A DNA stretch of 64,000 nucleotides from Vulcanimicrobium winogradskyi. Lineage in GTDB: Bacteria > Vulcanimicrobiota > Vulcanimicrobiia > Vulcanimicrobiales > Vulcanimicrobiaceae. The translations under genes and the position numbers were made by a program. Below are positions 25,113 to 37,275 of the stretch, piece after piece (position 1 is the stretch's first letter; every line of letters begins with the position of its first letter). The stretch lies in the NCBI GenBank assembly GCA_003134965.1, contig PLDA01000006.1, positions 124,001 through 188,000 on the forward strand, read 5' to 3'. Under the pieces are notes generated by a model. That model had not been told where the DNA came from, ran no database searches, and worked only from the letters and a program-made list of their open reading frames with translations.

Positions 25113-26585
25113 GTGAGCGCGATCGACGATCGGCGTTTGGCGGCTGCGCTGCGACTGCTGGTCGCAGCGAGCCGGGAGTTGGCGGCATCGTTCGACTACG
25201 CGCAGACGCTGACCGCGGTGGGCCGCTTGATCGTGCCCGCGTTCGCTGCCGGCTTCTCGGTGGAGGTCGACGAGGGCGAGATTCGCACCACCCTGGCGCG
25301 CACCGGTCGTGTCGGCGGCGGCGCACCGGCGTTCCCGCTGGCTGCGCGCGGTCAGCGGCTCGGCATCATGCGGATCGCCGGGCCCACCGCTGCGAGCGAG
25401 ACCGGGCACGGGCTCGAAGTGTGGGACGAACTGGCGCTGCGAATCGCGGTCGCGATCGACGCCGCGCAAGTGTACGCGCGCGAGCATCACGTCGCCGACA
25501 CGTTGCAGCGCGCGCTGCTCCCCGAGCCGTTGCCCGTCGACGACCGGCTGGTGTTCGACGCCGCGTATCTGCCCGGCGCGCAAGAGGCGATCGTCGGCGG
25601 TGACTGGTACGACGCGTTCCGGCTTCCCGACGGCCGCATCGCGTTCTCGATCGGGGACGTCGCCGGGCACGGGCTGCGCGCCGCGATCGTGATGGGCGAG
25701 GTGCGTCAAGCGTTCCGCGCCGCCGCCCTCGACCCGAATTCGCCCGCGCTCGTGCTGGAGCGCGCGAACACGATCGTCAACATGCGCGCCGACCCGGTCA
25801 TGGTCACCGCCACGTTCGGCATCGTCGACCCGAACAACGCGACCGTCACCTACGCGTCCGCCGGTCATCCCGCTCCGGTCCTGGCGCTCCCCGGGGGCTC
25901 GGTTCAGATCCTCCCGAAGGACGGGGTCCCGCTTGGGATCGTCGAGCGCATCGATGCCACCGACTGGACGTTCACGCTGCCGCCGGGCGCGCTCTTCACG
26001 GTCTACACCGACGGGCTGATCGAATACTCGCGCGACATCGTCGACGGGGAGCGCCGGCTGCTCGAAGCGATCCGTGAGAGTGCCGGCCGGGCGGATCCCG
26101 AGCCGGCCCGCGCGCTCCTGCAGCGCGTCTTCGCGACGCACGTGAACAACGACGACGTCGCGATGCTGACGATCGCGACCGCCGACGTGCGCGATAGCGA
26201 GTTCGGCTTCACCTTCACGGCGCTGCCGATGGCAGTCCCGCTGGTGCGGCGGAGTTTGGATCGCTTCGCGCAGGGGCTCGGGCTCGATGCCGACCGCCGC
26301 TTCTCGCTGCTCACCGCGACCGGCGAAGCGATGGCGAACGCGATCGAGCACGCCTACGGCGTCGCACCCGGCCTCGTGCGCGTGCAGGCGAGTCTGAGCG
26401 ACGACGTGCTGCTCGTGACGGTCGAGGATGAAGGAAAGTGGAAGCCGGCGACGCGGCGCGACGAGCGCGGCCGCGGCCTGCCGCTGATGCGCGCGCTGAT
26501 GGACGCGGTAGAGATTCGCACGCACCAGGCCCGCACCGAAGTTCGCCTGATGATGGAGCTGAGCGAGGACCGCCTTTCGGCCTGA
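25113..26585 (+). CDS. PP2C-type (SpoIIE/RsbU) phosphatase with C-terminal RsbW-like kinase domain
   Basis: 490 residues. Residues 1-125 are a GAF-like sensory region. Residues 130-350 are a SpoIIE/RsbU phosphatase domain: LLPEPLPVDDRLVFDAAYLP, VGGDWYDAFRLPDGRIAFSI, GDVAGHG, YASAGHP, VYTDGLIE and NNDDVAMLTI, with the metal-binding Asp residues present. Residues 365-490 are an anti-sigma-factor-type ATPase domain (ATGEAMANAIEHAYG, VEDEGKWKP, GRGLPLMRALMD). Such fusions dephosphorylate anti-anti-sigma proteins and can also bind sigma factors. No STAS protein or sigma factor gene is next to it. Confidence 0.92.
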   Translation: MSAIDDRRLAAALRLLVAASRELAASFDYAQTLTAVGRLIVPAFAAGFSVEVDEGEIRTTLARTGRVGGGAPAFPLAARGQRLGIMRIAGPTAASETGHGLEVWDELALRIAVAIDAAQVYAREHHVADTLQRALLPEPLPVDDRLVFDAAYLPGAQEAIVGGDWYDAFRLPDGRIAFSIGDVAGHGLRAAIVMGEVRQAFRAAALDPNSPALVLERANTIVNMRADPVMVTATFGIVDPNNATVTYASAGHPAPVLALPGGSVQILPKDGVPLGIVERIDATDWTFTLPPGALFTVYTDGLIEYSRDIVDGERRLLEAIRESAGRADPEPARALLQRVFATHVNNDDVAMLTIATADVRDSEFGFTFTALPMAVPLVRRSLDRFAQGLGLDADRRFSLLTATGEAMANAIEHAYGVAPGLVRVQASLSDDVLLVTVEDEGKWKPATRRDERGRGLPLMRALMDAVEIRTHQARTEVRLMMELSEDRLSA

Positions 26586-26603
26586 CGGCCGATCGCGCGA
26601 GCG

Positions 26604-26906
26604 CTACGCGCCGGAGAGCACGTACGCGTCGCCGACCGTGCGCGACTCCGGCGCGTGATCGGAGAGCAGCGCCACCGCGTCGGCGGGCGTCGCGTAGAAC
26701 ACGTCGCGCCCGCAGCGGCACCGAATCGCCATCAGCACCGGCGCGGGGAGCGCATCGAGCGCCGGCAGCCGGATCGGCCGTTTGTGCGCGCCGACCGCGA
26801 CGCGCAACTGTGGGCGCGCGGCGCTGGCATCGACGACGGCGGTGTCGCAATAACTGCAGCGTACGTCGCGGACGTGCAGCAGGTAGAGAAACCGGACGGC
26901 CGCCAT
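26604..26906 (-). CDS. Small zinc-ribbon-like protein
   Basis: 100 residues. RCSYCDTAVVD and MAIRCRCGRDVFYATP supply two CxxC/CxC pairs about 40 residues apart, suggesting a zinc ribbon. The rest is mixed alpha/beta. Diverges from the Crp/Fnr gene; the ~100-base gap probably holds both promoters. No family name can be given. Confidence 0.6.
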   Translation of the reverse strand: MAAVRFLYLLHVRDVRCSYCDTAVVDASAARPQLRVAVGAHKRPIRLPALDALPAPVLMAIRCRCGRDVFYATPADAVALLSDHAPESRTVGDAYVLSGA

Positions 26907-27008
26907 AACAGCTTCGCATCCCCCATACGCGCAACGCGGAAACGGGGCCGAACGTCCCTAACACGAACCGGGCGGCGAAAACGCAAATGTCCGGGGTACG
27001 ACATTCCA

Positions 27009-27713
27009 ATGCTCACCGGTACCGCGAATAAGAATCGCTTCCTGAACGCCCTGCCGGCCCCGACGCGCTCGCTGCTCGAGAGCCGCATGACGGCGCACGG
27101 TGGCGGGATCGGCGACGTCCTGCAGCCGCCGGACGCGAACATCGACGCCGTGTGGTTCCCGCTCTCCGGGATCGTCTCGACGCTGCGCCCGCTCGAGGGT
27201 GATACAAACGTGGAGGTCGACGCATCAGGCGCCGAGGGCTTCCTCGGCCTCGAGTTGGTGCTCGGCTCCCGCAGCACGCCCGACACGTGGATCGTGCAGT
27301 CGCCCGGCCGCTTCGCGCGCCTCGACGCGCATATCTTCCTCGAAGCGCTCGATCGCGACGCCGTCTTGTGCGACGCGGCTCGCCGCTACTTCGCGGCGGT
27401 CCGGGCGATTCGCGGCCAGTGGGTCGCGTGCAACGCGCGCCACACGATCGAGCAGCGGCTGGCAAAGTGGCTGCTCGCGGCGCGCGACCGGGTCGGCGAC
27501 GAGATCCAGATCACCCAGGACATCGTCGCAATGATGCTCGGCGTGCGCCGTGCGAGCGTGGTGACGGCACTCGGCCGCTTCGTCGACAACGGGCTCGTAT
27601 CGCACGGCTACGCGCGGGTGCGCGTCCTCGACGATGCCGGGCTGAAGGGCGTCGCGTGTCCTTGCTATGGCAAGGCGGTGGAGTTTCTCCGCGTGGGGCT
27701 CTCCGCAGCTTGA
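27009..27713 (+). CDS. Crp/Fnr family transcriptional regulator
   Basis: 234 residues. The N-terminal region is a cyclic-nucleotide-binding-like beta-roll of the divergent type (VLQPPDANIDAVWFPLSGIV, STLRPLEGD). The C-terminal winged helix reads IEQRLAKWLLAARDRVGDEI, ITQDIVAMMLGVRRASVVTA, LGRFVDNGLV. There is no Fnr-type cysteine set. It contains VWFPLSGIVS and CNARHTIEQRLA, typical of a subgroup found next to regulators or alone. Ligand unknown. Confidence 0.88.
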   Translation: MLTGTANKNRFLNALPAPTRSLLESRMTAHGGGIGDVLQPPDANIDAVWFPLSGIVSTLRPLEGDTNVEVDASGAEGFLGLELVLGSRSTPDTWIVQSPGRFARLDAHIFLEALDRDAVLCDAARRYFAAVRAIRGQWVACNARHTIEQRLAKWLLAARDRVGDEIQITQDIVAMMLGVRRASVVTALGRFVDNGLVSHGYARVRVLDDAGLKGVACPCYGKAVEFLRVGLSAA

Positions 27714-27833
27714 CCGTAACGTCGATACGAGCAAGCGAACCAAATGTGCGAGTTTGTGCGGCGCCGGCACGGGTACCATGCGAGCGTAAGCCCGCCGGAT
27801 AACCCACCTCGAGACCCACGGGAGAACCGCTGC

Positions 27834-28019
27834 ATGGACAATCTGGTACTTTGCCCGTGCGGGCACTCGCTCGCGAACCACGATTACGCCGGCTGCTCGG
27901 GCGACCGGCTCGGCCGCTGCGCCTGCAGCCGGGATCGCCATTGCGCCCTCGAGGCCGCCGTCGAAAGCGCTCGCACCGTCCCCGTCTTCGGCTATCTCCA
28001 GAACGAAGGCGCCGCCTAG
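27834..28019 (+). CDS. Small cysteine-rich protein
   Basis: 61 residues from ATG 27834 with GGGAGAA upstream. CPCGHSLANHDYAGCSGDRL, GRCACSRDRHCALEAAV gives seven cysteines in a C-x-CGH-x(8)-GC-x(n)-C-x-C pattern, probably a metal site. Similar short proteins with CGH..HD..GC..C.C..ALEAAV occur in other high-GC bacteria. It sits directly upstream of the rpoB promoter. A GC-rich inverted repeat (28037-28063) follows and may end its transcript. Confidence 0.65.
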   Translation: MDNLVLCPCGHSLANHDYAGCSGDRLGRCACSRDRHCALEAAVESARTVPVFGYLQNEGAA

Positions 28020-28066
28020 CCCGCTCGTCTCGCTCACCGGGCCCGCCGACTGGCCGGGCCCGGGAC

Positions 28067-28093
28067 GCGCCCTTCGACAGGCTCAGGGTGACT
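28067..28093. repeat. REP-like repeat core before the rpoB promoter
   Basis: GCGCCCTTCGACAGGCTCAG and then GGTGAC ends eight bases before the rpoB -35 hexamer. Only the core is present, not the extended flank. Confidence 0.85.
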
Positions 28094-28100
28094 TTGTCGC

Positions 28101-28130
28101 TTGACTCCCCTGGACGCCCGGTGATAGGAT
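28101..28130 (+). promoter_or_regulatory. rpoB promoter
   Basis: TTGACT (28101-28106), an 18-base spacer and TAGGAT (28125-28130). The predicted start point, about seven bases further, falls on the conserved leader that begins at 28136. Confidence 0.75.
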
Positions 28131-28135
28131 ACGGC

Positions 28136-28200
28136 CCTATGCCCCTCGGCGGATAGCGGCATAACGGAACGAGCGAGGACCCCTCACTCCGGTGGGTCGG
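28136..28200 (+). promoter_or_regulatory. rpoB leader: conserved 5' segment, five-codon ORF and hairpins
   Basis: The first predicted transcribed bases are CCTATGCCCCTCGGCGGATA (28136-28155), 19 of 22 identical to the rpoC leader at 50335. ATG 28139 opens the ORF M-P-L-G-G-stop (TAG) at or within about two bases of the 5' end of the transcript. TATGCC (28138-28143) can pair with GGCATA (28158-28163). A second hairpin pairs GACCC (28178-28182) with GGGTC (28194-28198), as in the rpoC leader. The role, such as attenuation or RNA stability, is inferred. Confidence 0.6.
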
Positions 28201-28267
28201 TCGTTGCCTTTTCGCGTTCACAGCGCGAGCGCGCGTGATCCCACGCAGGAAGACCCCCAAAAACGTA

Positions 28268-32242
<3,975 letters not shown>

Positions 32243-32262
32243 GCCGTCGCGGACCTCCGCGG

Positions 32263-32296
32263 AAGTGCCCCGGGCGCGTGAGCGCTCGGGGCACTT
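32263..32296 (+). terminator. Hairpin after rpoB
   Basis: AAGTGCCCCGGGCGC pairs with GCGCTCGGGGCACTT around GTGA, a 14- to 15-base stem. It lies 21 bases after the stop. The T-run is poor, so termination may need help from Rho, or the hairpin may only protect the mRNA 3' end. Confidence 0.7.
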
Positions 32297-32383
32297 CGTC
32301 GCTCACGTTAGTCGTCGCTCCGCTGACGGGGGCGGGAAGTCTCGTTCTGGGACGCGTGGGTACAGTGGCGAGGAGGTCGAAAA

Positions 32384-32771
32384 ATGGCGATTTGGGCGTT
32401 GCCGGTTCTTGAGATAGCCACTCCGAAGAATCCTCGAGCGCTTGCCGATGTGGTTCCTCTGGTCGAGCGTCTTGAAGCGGCGTTCGGAACGCGGCCGATC
32501 GCGAAGCTGCTGGGTGTTGGGGCCGGGACGGTCACGAACTGGAAGCGGCGCCGGCACGCGATCAGTCCGGAATACGCAAAGCGCATCATAGAACTTCATG
32601 ACGTGTTCGTTCGTGCGCTCCAGGTTTTTCAGCCGCGGGTCGCCGATGGACTGGCTGGTTGGGAACGAGCCGTTTCTGAATGGGGCACGGCCAATCGACG
32701 TCCTCGTGACGCGCGGTGCCGCACCGCTGATCGCCGCTCTCGCCGCCATCGTCCGCCAGATAGCGAAGTGA
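32384..32771 (+). pseudogene. MbcA/ParS/Xre-type antitoxin gene with a frameshift
   Basis: From ATG 32384 the frame encodes LVERLEAAFGTRPIAKLLGV, GAGTVTNWKRRRHAISPEYA, KRIIELHDVFVRALQVF, a Xre-like helix-turn-helix as in MbcA/ParS antitoxins. The expected C-terminal domain (SRGSPMDWLVGNEPFLNGAR, PIDVLVTRGAAPLIAALAAI) continues in another frame and stops at 32771. Removing one T from the run TTTTT at 32625-32629 joins them exactly. So it is a frameshifted gene, a slippage site, or a base-call error. No RES-domain toxin lies next to it. Confidence 0.75.
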
Positions 32772-32784
32772 ACTCCAAGAAACG

Positions 32785-32822
32785 AAAAAGGGTCGAGCGA
32801 CACCCTGCGCTCGGCCCTTTTT
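32785..32822. terminator. Bidirectional rho-independent terminator
   Basis: AAAAAGGGTCGAGCG (32785-32799) pairs with CGCTCGGCCCTTTTT (32808-32822). Runs of A before and T after let it serve both the antitoxin gene (plus) and the HD-domain gene (minus). Confidence 0.9.
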
Positions 32823-32843
32823 CGGCCCACACCCGGTTTTGGG

Positions 32844-33434
32844 CTAGCGTTGCGCTACGTACCGTCGCCCAGCGGCGGTTCGCGGCGCGTCCAACAGGAG
32901 TAGCATGGCGTCGACCACCGTGGCGTCCCATTGGGTGCCACGGCCGTCGCGCAGGATCGCCATCGCGTCGCGTTGCGCGATGGCGGGTCGATGCGGGCGG
33001 TCGCTGATCATCGCGTGGAACGCGTCCGCGACCGCGACGACGCGCGCTTCGAACGGGATCTGCTCGCCTTTCAGGCCGAACGGGTAACCGTTGCCGTCCC
33101 AGCGCTCGTGATGCGCGCGGACGATCGGCGCGTAGGCCGCGAGCGCCGGGAGCTCCGCCAGGATCGCAGCGCCGGCCTCCGCATGACGGCGCGCAACGAT
33201 CCACTCCGCATCGGTGAGCGGACCGGCTTTGAAGAGGACCGTTTCCGGCATCGCGATCGTACCGATGTCGTGCAACACGCCTGCGGTAACGATTGCGTCC
33301 GTCCTCGCACGCGACAGGCGCAGCGTTTCGGCGAGGCGCCGGCACCATGCACCGGTTGCGCGCGCATGCTCGTACGCCGCTTCATCGCGTGCCTTCAGCA
33401 CGGTGAGGATCCCGTCGACCACGGCATCCGTCAT
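32844..33434 (-). CDS. HD-GYP-like phosphohydrolase domain protein
   Basis: 196 residues. The HD metal motif is in GVLHDIGTIAMPE, followed by HHERWDGNGYPFGLKGEQIP and RVVAVADAFHAMISDRPHRP. This order is that of HD-GYP domains (HD, then HHE..DG.GYP), which hydrolyse cyclic di-GMP or related dinucleotides. The strict GYP triad is read as GNGYP here. No sensory or receiver domain is attached, so it is a stand-alone enzyme domain, probably cytosolic. Confidence 0.88.
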   Translation of the reverse strand: MTDAVVDGILTVLKARDEAAYEHARATGAWCRRLAETLRLSRARTDAIVTAGVLHDIGTIAMPETVLFKAGPLTDAEWIVARRHAEAGAAILAELPALAAYAPIVRAHHERWDGNGYPFGLKGEQIPFEARVVAVADAFHAMISDRPHRPAIAQRDAMAILRDGRGTQWDATVVDAMLLLLDAPRTAAGRRYVAQR

Positions 33435-33459
33435 CGTTATGCTGCCGACCCGGTCCGTA

Positions 33460-33537
33460 CTAGCCGCCCATCGGCGGGACGTAGCAGACCGCGACGGCCG
33501 CGAAGACGGCGATGGTCGCGACGATGGCTGCGATCAC
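33460..33537 (-). CDS. 25-residue membrane microprotein
   Basis: GTG 33537 to TAG 33460: MIAAIVATIAVFAAVAVCYV, PPMGG, a single hydrophobic helix. A good ribosome site (AAGGAG) stands at the right distance, which is the main reason to believe it. It lies upstream of the HD-domain gene in the same direction. Function unknown. Confidence 0.5.
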   Translation of the reverse strand: MIAAIVATIAVFAAVAVCYVPPMGG

Positions 33538-33627
33538 GGGGCTCTCCTTGTGAAACGGGAACGCATCCACCGTAGCAAGGAGCGAATCGCCCGACACTCG
33601 TCCGAAAGGACGAGGCCGTTTCCGGCG

Positions 33628-36237
33628 TCAGACCAGGTTTGCCCGCCGTGCCGACGCGACCGCTTCGCCGCGGCTCGCGCAACCGAGTTTGCGAAGGATC
33701 GACGAGACGTGGGTCCGCACCGTGTTAATCGTACGGCGCTGGTCGTCCGCGATCGCCTGATTGCTCATCCCGTTCGCCATCGCACACAGCACGTGCTGCT
33801 CGGCCCGGGTGAGCGCCTCGGGCTCGCGCGACGTTTCCTCCGGCCGCAGCGACGCGCTGCCGAGCGCCTCGACGAAACGCGCGATCCCCGCGATCCCGGC
33901 CGCGCGCATCGCGCGCAGCGCTTCGTCGAAGCGTTCCGGCAAGCGATGGAGCAGCGCGCTGAGCGCGGCATCGAACGGCTCGAGGTCGGGCGCGCCGGGC
34001 CGCAGCTGTCGCAGGCCCTTCTGCGCGATGGCGCTGCGCTGCAGCACGATGTTCGCCAGCACGGCGTACCGGTCGGCGACGCCGCGCGGGCGCCCGTAGA
34101 TCGACCGCGGATCGGTATCGGATGCGACGGCGCCCTCGTAGCGGGCCAGCGCGTCGAGCGCCTCCGCGCGCGCGTCGAGCTTGGCGAGCGCCGCGGCGAG
34201 CAGCGCGTAGCGCAACCGGTTCTGCGGCGGGCTGAGCTCGCGATCGCCGACACTCTTGAGCAGCGCTTCCACCTCACCGAAGCGTGCGTCCCAGCCGAAT
34301 TGCAGCGTTTTTCCGACCAGGTAGGCGATCAGCGCGATCGGGCCGCGGTACGAGATCGCAGAGAGCTCGCGGTCGACGTCGGCGACGCGCTCGGCGTTCC
34401 CGCGTTCGGCTTCGAGCTGCAGCAGCGTGCGCAGCCCGTTCACGCGGACCTGCGGGTCGCCGGCCTTTTCGGCATTGGTAGCAACCTGCGCCGCATACCA
34501 GGCTGCCACCGGGATCCGTCCGGCGAACGCGTGCATCGCGGTGAGCGTCGTGAAGAACCGGGCGGCGACGCCGAACTCCCCGATCTCGATCGCCAGCCGG
34601 GTCGCTTCGCGAGTGAAGTATTCGACCGCCGCGTCGTCGGCGGCGTAGAACGCGACGGTCGCTGCGCGGCCGAAGGTTCGGGCGCGCAGACCGTCGTCAC
34701 CGAATTCGGCGAGCTCGATCGCCTCCGCGATCGCGGTCTGCGCCTCGTCGAGCCGTCCGGCCAGGCCGTAGGTCATCCCGAGCATCCCCAGCAGGCCGGC
34801 ACGCTGCGCCGAGTCGAGGTCGACGCGTTCGCGCAGCGTCTCGAGCACAGGGAGCGCATCGACGCGGCCCTGTTGGAAGAGCAGCAGCGCGTAGCGCCCC
34901 GCGACCGCGACGCGAAACGCGACGTCGTCGCCGACGCGTTCGAGTACGGAGACGTACCAGCGTTCGGCTTGCCCGACCCGGCCGTGCGCGTCTTCCAGCG
35001 CCGCGCGCAGCGCGAGCACGGCGGGGTTGCCGGATGCGATCGCGCCGGGGAGCGAGCGCACCGCGCGCTCGACGATGTCGAAGCAGCCCTTCTCGAGCAG
35101 TGAGAAATGGTGCGCGCCGAGCACGCGCCCGACTTCGCGCGCCGCGCGCGCGTCGGCGTACCGCTCGAGCGCTTCGCCGTACATTCCCATCCGCTCGAGC
35201 AGCCGCCCCGCGCTCACCTGCGCTTCGCGCAGCGCGTCGTCGCCTTCGAGCTGGATCTGGCGCTGGACGAAGTCGCGGAAAAGGTCGTGCAGCTTGTAGA
35301 CGCCGGCGTCGAGCACGCTGATGAAGGCGACCCGCTCGCGCAGCGACTCGATGATCGAGGCGGCGTCGTCGAAGCCGGCGGCGACGGCGAGGCGCGTCTC
35401 GAGGCGCGGCAGGAACGCGGCCGTGCGCAGGAAGCCGCGGATGCGGTCGTCCAGCGAGTGCCACACCTGCTCGGCGAGATAGCGGTAGACCATCTCGCGC
35501 GTCCCGGCCGAGACCGCGCGCAGATCGCGGGCGCGCGTCGAGGTGCGCAGCGCAAAGGTCAGCGCGGCCGGCCAGCCGTCGATCATGCCGAGGATCGCTT
35601 CGAGTTCGTCGTCGCGAACGGCGACGCGCGCCGCGCGTGCGTTCGCTTTCGCCTCCTCGATCGTGAAGCGGAGATCGACCGCGTCGACGACGAGGTCGGA
35701 GTCGCCGTAGGCGAGCCACGACGCGACCGGGAGCTGGAGCGGGCTGCGCGAGGAGAAGAGCCAGCGCGGCCCGCCCTTGGTGCGGTCGACGAGCGCGCTC
35801 ACGAAGCGCGAGATCTCGGGATCTCCCTCACCGTAGTGCAGATCGTCGAGGACGATCAGCGTGTCGAGCGCGCGGATGTGCGTCGCGACCCAGGCGGCGA
35901 GATCGCGGCCCGGCGCGTCCGAGCCGCGCGCGCCGTCGAGCGCGGTCGCCAGCGAGCGGCGCAGGCCGGGGATCAGCTCCTGTAGCGCGTCGGCGAGGCC
36001 GCGCACGAACGGCACGAGCGAGACGGCGTCCGGCGGCACGTCGTAGACGACCGCCGACGGGACGGTGGCGATGAACTGGCGGATCGCGACGGATTTTCCG
36101 AAGCCCGCCGGCGCGATGATCGCCGCGATCCGGTACTGCGCGGCGGTGCGCAGGCGTTCGAGGACGCGCGGACGGTCGATCGGGCGGAACGCTCCGCCGA
36201 CATCGGGACGGCCGTCAGGCGCCACGCTCCGGATCAC
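33628..36237 (-). CDS. Large MalT-type LuxR regulator (LAL/STAND)
   Basis: 869 residues from GTG 36237. The N-terminus is a STAND ATPase: Walker A APAGFGKSVAIRQF, Walker B-like LIVLDDLHYGEGDP, and the sensor SSRSPLQLPVASW. The middle (about 340-790) is made of helical TPR-like repeats. The C-terminus is a LuxR helix-turn-helix: ALTRAEQHVLCAMANGMSNQ, AIADDQRRTINTVRTHVSSI, LRKLGCASRGEAV. It probably activates transcription after binding an inducer and ATP. The target is unknown. Confidence 0.93.
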   Translation of the reverse strand: MIRSVAPDGRPDVGGAFRPIDRPRVLERLRTAAQYRIAAIIAPAGFGKSVAIRQFIATVPSAVVYDVPPDAVSLVPFVRGLADALQELIPGLRRSLATALDGARGSDAPGRDLAAWVATHIRALDTLIVLDDLHYGEGDPEISRFVSALVDRTKGGPRWLFSSRSPLQLPVASWLAYGDSDLVVDAVDLRFTIEEAKANARAARVAVRDDELEAILGMIDGWPAALTFALRTSTRARDLRAVSAGTREMVYRYLAEQVWHSLDDRIRGFLRTAAFLPRLETRLAVAAGFDDAASIIESLRERVAFISVLDAGVYKLHDLFRDFVQRQIQLEGDDALREAQVSAGRLLERMGMYGEALERYADARAAREVGRVLGAHHFSLLEKGCFDIVERAVRSLPGAIASGNPAVLALRAALEDAHGRVGQAERWYVSVLERVGDDVAFRVAVAGRYALLLFQQGRVDALPVLETLRERVDLDSAQRAGLLGMLGMTYGLAGRLDEAQTAIAEAIELAEFGDDGLRARTFGRAATVAFYAADDAAVEYFTREATRLAIEIGEFGVAARFFTTLTAMHAFAGRIPVAAWYAAQVATNAEKAGDPQVRVNGLRTLLQLEAERGNAERVADVDRELSAISYRGPIALIAYLVGKTLQFGWDARFGEVEALLKSVGDRELSPPQNRLRYALLAAALAKLDARAEALDALARYEGAVASDTDPRSIYGRPRGVADRYAVLANIVLQRSAIAQKGLRQLRPGAPDLEPFDAALSALLHRLPERFDEALRAMRAAGIAGIARFVEALGSASLRPEETSREPEALTRAEQHVLCAMANGMSNQAIADDQRRTINTVRTHVSSILRKLGCASRGEAVASARRANLV

Positions 36238-36348
36238 TGCTCGCGCTCCCTGCCCCCGCTCGGAGGGCCACCCCTCGTACCGGCCCGCGAACGTGGCCGG
36301 TTCTGGCCGTTTGGTTCAACGGCCTCACGACAGTTCCGCCGTTGGCGT

Positions 36349-36921
36349 CTAGGCGCGCTCGCGGGCGATCAGCCGGAGATAGCGGCGTGGCTCGAACGTA
36401 CCGTCGGCGTCGATGCGCCGGAACGCTTCCTCGCGGATTTGCGTCCCGAGCTCCCGCCGCTGGCGCATCGCGCTGTCGAGGTCGCGGAAGGCGCGCTCGA
36501 AGTCGTCGCCCTCGAGCGTGGCGATCAGCTTCTTGAGCCGGTCGATGTCACCGTGGATCCGCCCCTGCAGCTCGTGGCTCACCTCGCGCTCGGCTTGGTG
36601 GATGCGGGTCAGCAGCGCGTTCAGCTCCTCGACCGTCGGCAGGCCGAAGGCCGTGCGCGACGGCTCGTGCGCCGGGGTCGCGGCGCGGACCGGCCGCGGC
36701 TTGTTGGTCGGCCGCGGCGCGTCGAAGTCGGGATAGAGGCGGACGATCGACTTGATCCGCTGCGGGCCCTTCGGTGACTGTAACCCTTCGGCGATCCCCG
36801 CCATGATTAGTCGCGAGCGCAGCGCGGTATCGTTGATCAGCCGCAGATACTGCGGGTCGATTCCCAGCGGGCGGCGGTTGGCTTCGACAAAATTTTCGTC
36901 ACGCGCCAAAGGAAGACTCAT
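36349..36921 (-). CDS. Hypothetical coiled-coil protein
   Basis: 190 residues from ATG 36921 (GAGAAGG upstream; TTG 36972 is possible). The middle is a disordered Pro/Arg stretch (FDAPRPTNKPRPVRAATPAH). The C-terminal half is strongly helical and charged (EELNALLTRIHQAEREVSHE, LQGRIHGDIDRLKKLIATLE, RAFRDLDSAMRQRRELGTQI). Family not recognised; it resembles phasin-like or structural proteins only in composition. Confidence 0.65.
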   Translation of the reverse strand: MSLPLARDENFVEANRRPLGIDPQYLRLINDTALRSRLIMAGIAEGLQSPKGPQRIKSIVRLYPDFDAPRPTNKPRPVRAATPAHEPSRTAFGLPTVEELNALLTRIHQAEREVSHELQGRIHGDIDRLKKLIATLEGDDFERAFRDLDSAMRQRRELGTQIREEAFRRIDADGTFEPRRYLRLIARERA

Positions 36922-37016
36922 CGCCTTCTCCCAGAGATTGGCGCGCGCACTCCGAGTACCATTCACGAGCAAAGGGTTACGTCACGGGTTACACGTTACC
37001 TGCCCACGTAACCGCG

Positions 37017-37202
37017 TCAGCCTCCGGAGGTGCCTTCTTCGATCGCGGCGAGCGTGATCTGCCGCTCGCCTGCGAGCATCCCGGTGTCGTCCGCCGCGAG
37101 CACGGCATCGTCGTACTCGTCGAGCGCGCCGCCGTCGGTCGGCTCTTCGGTCGTATCGTCACTCTTTTCGTCGAGCCCGTCTGTCGCTTGGTCGTCGTCC
37201 AT
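37017..37202 (-). CDS. Small acidic hypothetical protein
   Basis: 61 residues from ATG 37202: MDDDQATDGLDEKSDDTTEE, GALDEYDDAVLAADDTGM, ending ITLAAIEEGTSGG. Very acidic and low in hydrophobics. It diverges from the M1 peptidase gene, so the start choice at 37202 leaves a 73-base shared promoter region. It may be disordered; no function can be assigned. Confidence 0.5.
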   Translation of the reverse strand: MDDDQATDGLDEKSDDTTEEPTDGGALDEYDDAVLAADDTGMLAGERQITLAAIEEGTSGG

Positions 37203-37275
37203 GATCGCCCAATACCCGCCCAGGCCGCGCTCGACGCCAAAGGGCGCTCCGCAATCATCCGGAAATCCCGACCCC

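Noticed and set aside
28235..28267. GTG 28235 as the rpoB start
   Set aside because: No ribosome site precedes it and the added residues are not RpoB-like; ATG 28268 fits better, though neither has an ideal Shine-Dalgarno sequence.
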